From: Bradyrhizobiaceae bacterium
Lineage (GTDB): Bacteria; Pseudomonadota; Alphaproteobacteria; Rhizobiales; Xanthobacteraceae
Reading direction: 5' to 3'
Length of the DNA stretch: 37,173 nt
Assembly: GCA_947479905.1 (NCBI GenBank)
Contig: CANKBJ010000017.1
Coordinates: forward strand, 1 to 37,173
Below are positions 33,939 through 37,173 of this stretch, piece by piece (the stretch's first letter is position 1; each line of letters begins with the position of its first letter). A program made the position numbers and the translations under genes. The notes below the pieces were generated by a model, which saw only the letters and a list, made by a program, of their open reading frames with translations, had not been told where the DNA came from and did no database searches.

Positions 33939-33945
33939 GAGGGAC

Positions 33946-35007
33946 ATGAACAAGCACATTCCCACTTTGCGGATTTTGCGCACCGCAGGGCAGATTGTCG
34001 AAGAAGGCTTTGCGTCGCCCGAGCAACGCGCCGCCCTTGACCAGGTCGCCGCCCGTTACGCGGTCGCCCTGCCGCCGGCGCTCGCTGAGCTAATCGACCG
34101 TAATGACATCGACGATCCGATCGCGCGGCAGTTCGTGCCGGACATTGCCGAACTCGACCGCCGCGATGAAGAACTGCTCGACCCGATCGGCGATGACGCG
34201 CATTCGCCGGTCGAGGGCATCGTGCATCGTTATCCCGACCGCGTGCTGCTCAAGTTGACTCATGTCTGCGCGGTGTATTGCCGCTTCTGCTTCCGCCGCG
34301 AAATGGTTGGCCCCGACAAGCCGACCGCGCTGTCGGCGGACGCGCTTGTCGCGGCGCTCGACTACATCAGGATGCATCGGGACATCTGGGAAGTCATCCT
34401 GACAGGCGGCGACCCAATGGTGCTGTCGGCGCGGCGCTTGCGCGAGACGATGAAGGCGCTCGGCGCAATCGATCACGTCAAGGTCGTGCGTATCCATACG
34501 CGCGTTCCGGTCGCCGATCCCAAGCGCATCACGCCGGAGCTGGTGCGGGCGCTCAAGATCAAAGGCAAGCCAACCTATGTGGCGCTGCACGTCAATCATG
34601 CCCGCGAACTGTCGCCGGTGGTGCGCGTCGCGGTCGCGCGTCTGGCGGATGCCGGCATGCCGTTGCTGGCGCAGACCGTGTTGCTCAAGGGCGTCAACGA
34701 CAATGCGGAAACGCTTGCCGCGTTGATGCGCGCCCTGGTCGAATGCCGGATAAAACCGTATTATCTGCATCACGGCGATCTGGCGCCCGGCACGTCGCAT
34801 TTGCGAACCGATATAGCGACGGGCCAGAACCTGATGCGGCACCTGCGCGGCCGCGTCTCCGGCCTTTGCCAGCCAACTTACATTCTCGATATTCCGGGCG
34901 GGCACGGCAAATCGCCGATCGGTCCGACTTATCTGACGGCTGAGGGAGAAAATTATTCCGTCGAGGATTTCAGCGGGGGCCGGCACATTTATCCGCCGCG
35001 CGCGTAA
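33946..35007 (+). CDS. epmB: EF-P (R)-beta-lysine aminomutase EpmB
   Basis: A 353-residue radical SAM and PLP enzyme that converts L-lysine to beta-lysine for EF-P modification. The iron-sulfur motif is C108-x3-C112-x2-C115 in THVCAVYCRFCFRRE, and the PLP lysine is K322 in DIPGGHGKSPIG. The SAM-binding TGGDP lies near 153-157. It has the short length of EpmB rather than the longer lysine-catabolic KamA. It starts seven bases after epmA on the same strand, so the two are co-transcribed. No hydroxylase EpmC is in the window. Confidence 0.93.
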   Translation: MNKHIPTLRILRTAGQIVEEGFASPEQRAALDQVAARYAVALPPALAELIDRNDIDDPIARQFVPDIAELDRRDEELLDPIGDDAHSPVEGIVHRYPDRVLLKLTHVCAVYCRFCFRREMVGPDKPTALSADALVAALDYIRMHRDIWEVILTGGDPMVLSARRLRETMKALGAIDHVKVVRIHTRVPVADPKRITPELVRALKIKGKPTYVALHVNHARELSPVVRVAVARLADAGMPLLAQTVLLKGVNDNAETLAALMRALVECRIKPYYLHHGDLAPGTSHLRTDIATGQNLMRHLRGRVSGLCQPTYILDIPGGHGKSPIGPTYLTAEGENYSVEDFSGGRHIYPPRA

Positions 35008-35039
35008 CTCATTTCATCGAGTCGCCACGCGATATTCGT

Positions 35040-35186
35040 TCAATGCCGGATTGCCATGACATCGAGCACGGCGGCCGCCAGTGCAAGCCCAGCGAAGCCA
35101 ATGAACACGACAGCGATAACAGCGTTCCAAACGAACGACACGTCGCGACGCAGGGCGGACACCACAGTCTTGCTATTCATCATCAT
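35040..35186 (-). CDS. Small single-span membrane protein, 48 residues
   Basis: A short frame starting with three consecutive Met codons. A strong GAGGAG lies nine bases before the first ATG. The product begins MMMNSKTVVSALRRDVSF, then has one hydrophobic helix (WNAVIAVVFIGFAGLALAAAVL) and a short polar tail ending RH. The basic residues before the helix predict an N-in orientation. I do not recognise a family. Good ribosome site, clean membrane topology and an otherwise empty gap support it as a real small gene. It is convergent with epmB, 32 bases away, and lies downstream of tRNA-Glu on the same strand. Confidence 0.6.
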   Translation of the reverse strand: MMMNSKTVVSALRRDVSFVWNAVIAVVFIGFAGLALAAAVLDVMAIRH

Positions 35187-35301
35187 GGCCTGATGCTCCT
35201 CAACAGAGCGCGGGGTAGAGAATGCGAATCTATCGCTCGACAGTATGCTTGCCAGTATTTTCTACGTTAAATTGTGCGTGATATGCGGCGCGTCTACGCA
35301 T

Positions 35302-35334
35302 GCCTGCCATGACCGTAAGGCAAGCATGGCAGGC
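35302..35334. other. Hairpin between tRNA-Glu and the small membrane protein gene
   Basis: A ten-base-pair perfect stem (GCCTGCCATG with CATGGCAGGC) and 13-base loop, about 30 bases after the tRNA 3' end on the minus strand. It may end the tRNA transcript or lie in the leader of the small gene. No T-run is present. Confidence 0.4.
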
Positions 35335-35365
35335 CAATACCATTCTCCGGCGCCGCTGCTGGGAC

Positions 35366-35441
35366 TGGCGCGCCCTAGGGGATTCGAACCCCTGTTACCG
35401 CCGTGAAAGGGCGGTGTCCTAGGCCTCTAGACGAAGGGCGC
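35366..35441 (-). tRNA. tRNA-Glu(UUC)
   Basis: A full cloverleaf on the minus strand, 76 bases including an encoded CCA end. The acceptor arms GCGCCCT and AGGGCGC pair over seven bases, with G as discriminator. The anticodon stem CCGCC/GGCGG frames the loop CTTTCAC, giving anticodon TTC, which reads GAA and GAG. The T-arm GGGGTTCGAATCCCC is standard. Confidence 0.98.
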
Positions 35442-35470
35442 TTAAGCTCAAGTCTCAGCAATTCGCGCGA

Positions 35471-35499
35471 CGTATAGAGAGCTTCGCCGCCATCGGCAA
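35471..35499 (-). promoter_or_regulatory. Candidate promoter of tRNA-Glu
   Basis: On the minus strand TTGCCG, a 17-base spacer and TATACG, ending 30 bases before the tRNA 5' end. Spacing is ideal for a sigma-70-type promoter; the rest of the 188-base gap up to the glyoxalase gene shows only GC-rich inverted repeats. Confidence 0.5.
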
Positions 35500-35629
35500 G
35501 CCAGCTGCGGAATCGGCCGCAACGGGAGGGGAAAAGACCGCCGGCCCTCAAATACGAGCCCCGGAAATTTCGATCCGGGGGGGCGCCGTCGGACGGTCGC
35601 GTCCGGCGGCTACCCGAACACCCGCCCGC

Positions 35630-36085
35630 TCACCACTTGCCGGTATTCGGCATCGATTTCCACGGCTCTTGCGGCGGCAGGGCGGAGCCCTTCTGAAGGA
35701 TTTCGATGGAATGGCGGTCGGGCGAGCGCACGAAGGCCATGACGCCGTCGCGCGGCGGGCGGTTGATGGTCACGCCGGCTGACATCAACTTCTTGCAGGT
35801 GGCGTAGATATCGTCGACCTCATAAGCGAGGTGGCCGAAATAGCGGGCATCGCCGTAATCCTCGGTATCCCAATTATAGGTGAGTTCCACCTCGGGACCG
35901 GGCCGGCCGAATTTCTTGCTGGCCTCGACCGCGTCCGCGTCGTCAGCGCCGACCAGGAACACCAAAGTGTACCGGTTCTTCTCATCCACCCGGCGGCGGG
36001 TCTCCTTGAGACCAAGCTTGTTGACGTAAAAATCGAGCGCGGCGTCGAGATCGCGGACGCGCAGCATGGTGTGCAGAAATCGCAT
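35630..36085 (-). CDS. gloA: Lactoylglutathione lyase (glyoxalase I)
   Basis: A 151-residue cytoplasmic enzyme converting the methylglyoxal-glutathione adduct to lactoylglutathione. It has the two-part VOC fold, with expected metal ligands H5 ([10 protein letters not shown]), E67 (EVELTYNW), H85 (FGHLAYEV) and E128 (RHSIEIL). [21 protein letters not shown] is a strong glyoxalase I segment. The start is the ATG giving MRFLHTML, with GAGGA seven bases before it; the longer frame crosses the start of the divergent sirtuin gene. The C-terminus is a short polar tail. Confidence 0.94.
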   Translation of the reverse strand: MRFLHTMLRVRDLDAALDFYVNKLGLKETRRRVDEKNRYTLVFLVGADDADAVEASKKFGRPGPEVELTYNWDTEDYGDARYFGHLAYEVDDIYATCKKLMSAGVTINRPPRDGVMAFVRSPDRHSIEILQKGSALPPQEPWKSMPNTGKW

Positions 36086-36152
36086 GGGGGAATCCTCGTG
36101 AATGTTCGGGCCAATGCCGGGTCTTGGATGTAGCCTTGCCAGTACTATAGCA

Positions 36153-36911
36153 ATGATTACCGCCGATCTCGACATCGCCGTCAGCCACCTGCGCGACCTG
36201 ATAAACGGCGCTCGCCGGATCGTGCCTTTCACCGGCGCCGGCATTTCGACGGAATGCGGCATTCCGGATTTTCGTTCCCCCGGCGGTCTGTGGACCAAGA
36301 ACCGGCCGATCCCGTTCGACGACTACATGGCCAGTGAAGAAGCCCGCGACGAGGCATGGCGCCGCCGTTGGGCAATCGACGAGACATTTGCCAAAGCCAG
36401 GCCCGGCCGCGGTCATCTGGCGCTGGCCAGCCTGTACAAATCCGGCAAGGCGCCGGCTTTGATTACCCAGAACATCGACAATCTGCATCAAGCCTCCGGC
36501 ATCGCGGCGCAAGATGTCATCGAACTGCACGGCAATACCACTTACGCACTGTGCATGAACTGCGCGCAACGCCATGAACTGCCGGGCATCCGCGCAACCT
36601 TCGAAGCAAGTGGCCGCGCGCCGGACTGTTCCTGCGGCGGCGTCATCAAGACCGCGACGGTGTCGTTCGGCCAGCCGATGCCGGTTGCCGCGATGCAGCG
36701 AGCGCAGGCGCTGGCGAGCGATTGCGATTTGTTTCTTTCGGTCGGATCTTCGCTGGCGGTATGGCCGGCGGCGGGTATTCCACTATTGGCGAAACGGAAC
36801 GGCGCCACGCTCGTTATCGTCAATCGCGAGCCGACCGAGTTCGACGAATTTGCCGATCTGGTGGTCCGCAACGACATTGGCGACGCGTTGGCGGCCTTCG
36901 TTACGCACTGA
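36153..36911 (+). CDS. NAD-dependent protein deacylase, Sir2 family
   Basis: A 252-residue sirtuin that would remove acyl groups from protein lysines using NAD. Key motifs are GAGIS at 28-32, [11 protein letters not shown], the catalytic QNIDNLH with H126 in ELHGN, and a zinc site C134/C137 (CMNC) with C159/C161 (CSC). VSFGQPMP and [15 protein letters not shown] complete the NAD fold. The start is uncertain: ATG 36153 gives [13 protein letters not shown], the usual beginning, but has no clear ribosome site; ATG 36102 would add 17 residues. It is divergent from gloA. Confidence 0.92.
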   Translation: MITADLDIAVSHLRDLINGARRIVPFTGAGISTECGIPDFRSPGGLWTKNRPIPFDDYMASEEARDEAWRRRWAIDETFAKARPGRGHLALASLYKSGKAPALITQNIDNLHQASGIAAQDVIELHGNTTYALCMNCAQRHELPGIRATFEASGRAPDCSCGGVIKTATVSFGQPMPVAAMQRAQALASDCDLFLSVGSSLAVWPAAGIPLLAKRNGATLVIVNREPTEFDEFADLVVRNDIGDALAAFVTH

Positions 36912-37114
36912 TTCGCAAGGGTTTCCCAGAGGTATCCGTTGTGCACAGAGCTGTGTGCAAGCGCATTTTGGCCTTTGCGGTTTAAGGCCGGGTGTTATCT
37001 TCAAATCACAGATTCGTCGGAGCGCTTTGTAAGCTTCAATTAAAAAGCGTCGAAAAGCGGCGGGGGCCGCAGCGCGTCAAACGGACGCAAGTTGTCGAAC
37101 GGGATTGAATCGAA

Positions 37115-37173
37115 ATGCCAGATACAAATCTCCGACCCGGCGCGGTCCGAGACGTCATCGATGAAACGGCGAC
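37115..37173 (+). CDS. 5' end of a gene cut by the window edge
   Basis: An ATG opens a frame of 19 codons (MPDTNLRPGAVRDVIDETA) that runs off the window. Nothing can be said about function. The 203-base gap before it holds a small TGCACA/TGTGCA inverted repeat near 36942-36959 and no other clear signal. Confidence 0.4.
   Translation, partial: MPDTNLRPGAVRDVIDETA

Noticed and set aside
35043-35270. Plus-strand 75-codon frame after epmB
   Set aside because: It is His- and polar-rich without a ribosome site, and the opposite strand carries a better small gene with a ribosome site and a membrane helix.
36942-36959. TGCACA/TGTGCA inverted repeat considered as a DnaA-box or origin signal
   Set aside because: It does not match the DnaA consensus well and no replication gene is next to it.

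Overview
The window reads as chromosomal DNA of a GC-rich alphaproteobacterium, most likely from the Hyphomicrobiales (Bradyrhizobium/Rhodopseudomonas/Xanthobacteraceae-like). This rests on the gene families, their protein style, many Tat-exported redox proteins, and two intergenic palindrome families that I recognise as common in that order. Genes are dense. With the starts chosen here, no stretch longer than 300 bases lacks a gene. No phage, insertion sequence with a transposase, or CRISPR array was seen.

Region 1 (1-7.9 kb) is housekeeping: a PLP aminotransferase and homoserine dehydrogenase (amino acid synthesis), GlpX fructose-1,6-bisphosphatase, RecJ exonuclease, a small conserved-looking protein, and a HerA/YjgR-type ATPase. 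A 129-bp MITE-like palindromic element sits between glpX and recJ.

Region 2 (7.9-20.3 kb) is a nearly complete sulfur-oxidation (Sox) island. The regulator SoxR (ArsR family, with the C42/C108 pair of persulfide sensors) and the thioredoxin SoxS run leftward. SoxV (CcdA-type) runs rightward. A Tat-exported TRAP-type binding protein and an unrecognised exported protein follow, both leftward. Then come soxW, soxY, soxZ, a fused soxX-soxA gene, soxB, soxC, soxD, a small cytochrome c and the flavoprotein subunit of flavocytochrome c sulfide dehydrogenase. Together these would bind thiosulfate or sulfide sulfur to SoxY, oxidise it with SoxXA and SoxCD, release sulfate with SoxB, and keep the periplasmic thiols reduced through SoxV/SoxS/SoxW. 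Four 22-bp sites of one pattern (around ATTC-N8-GAAT) lie before soxS/soxV, soxW and the unknown gene, soxY and soxC, and suggest a SoxR regulon. The main unusual points are the single-chain SoxX-SoxA with His apparently replacing the usual Cys ligand of the first SoxA heme, a short one-heme SoxD, and the unknown exported protein that shares a SoxR-type site with soxW.

Region 3 (20.4-28.6 kb) is a transport and catabolic block. Two soluble binding-protein-like genes without signal peptides run rightward. A five-gene leftward operon holds a thiamine-diphosphate enzyme, an ABC ATPase, two permeases and an exported NitT/TauT-type binding protein. A divergent LysR regulator controls its upstream side. 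A second, inverted MITE-like copy separates the two groups. The substrate is not known.

Region 4 (28.6-37.2 kb) holds cell-wall enzymes (a MltB-type lytic transglycosylase and an M23 peptidase), a small low-complexity exported protein, translation factor EF-P with its divergent modification genes epmA and epmB, a 48-residue membrane protein too short for usual gene calling, tRNA-Glu, a glyoxalase, a sirtuin, and the first codons of a gene cut by the window end.
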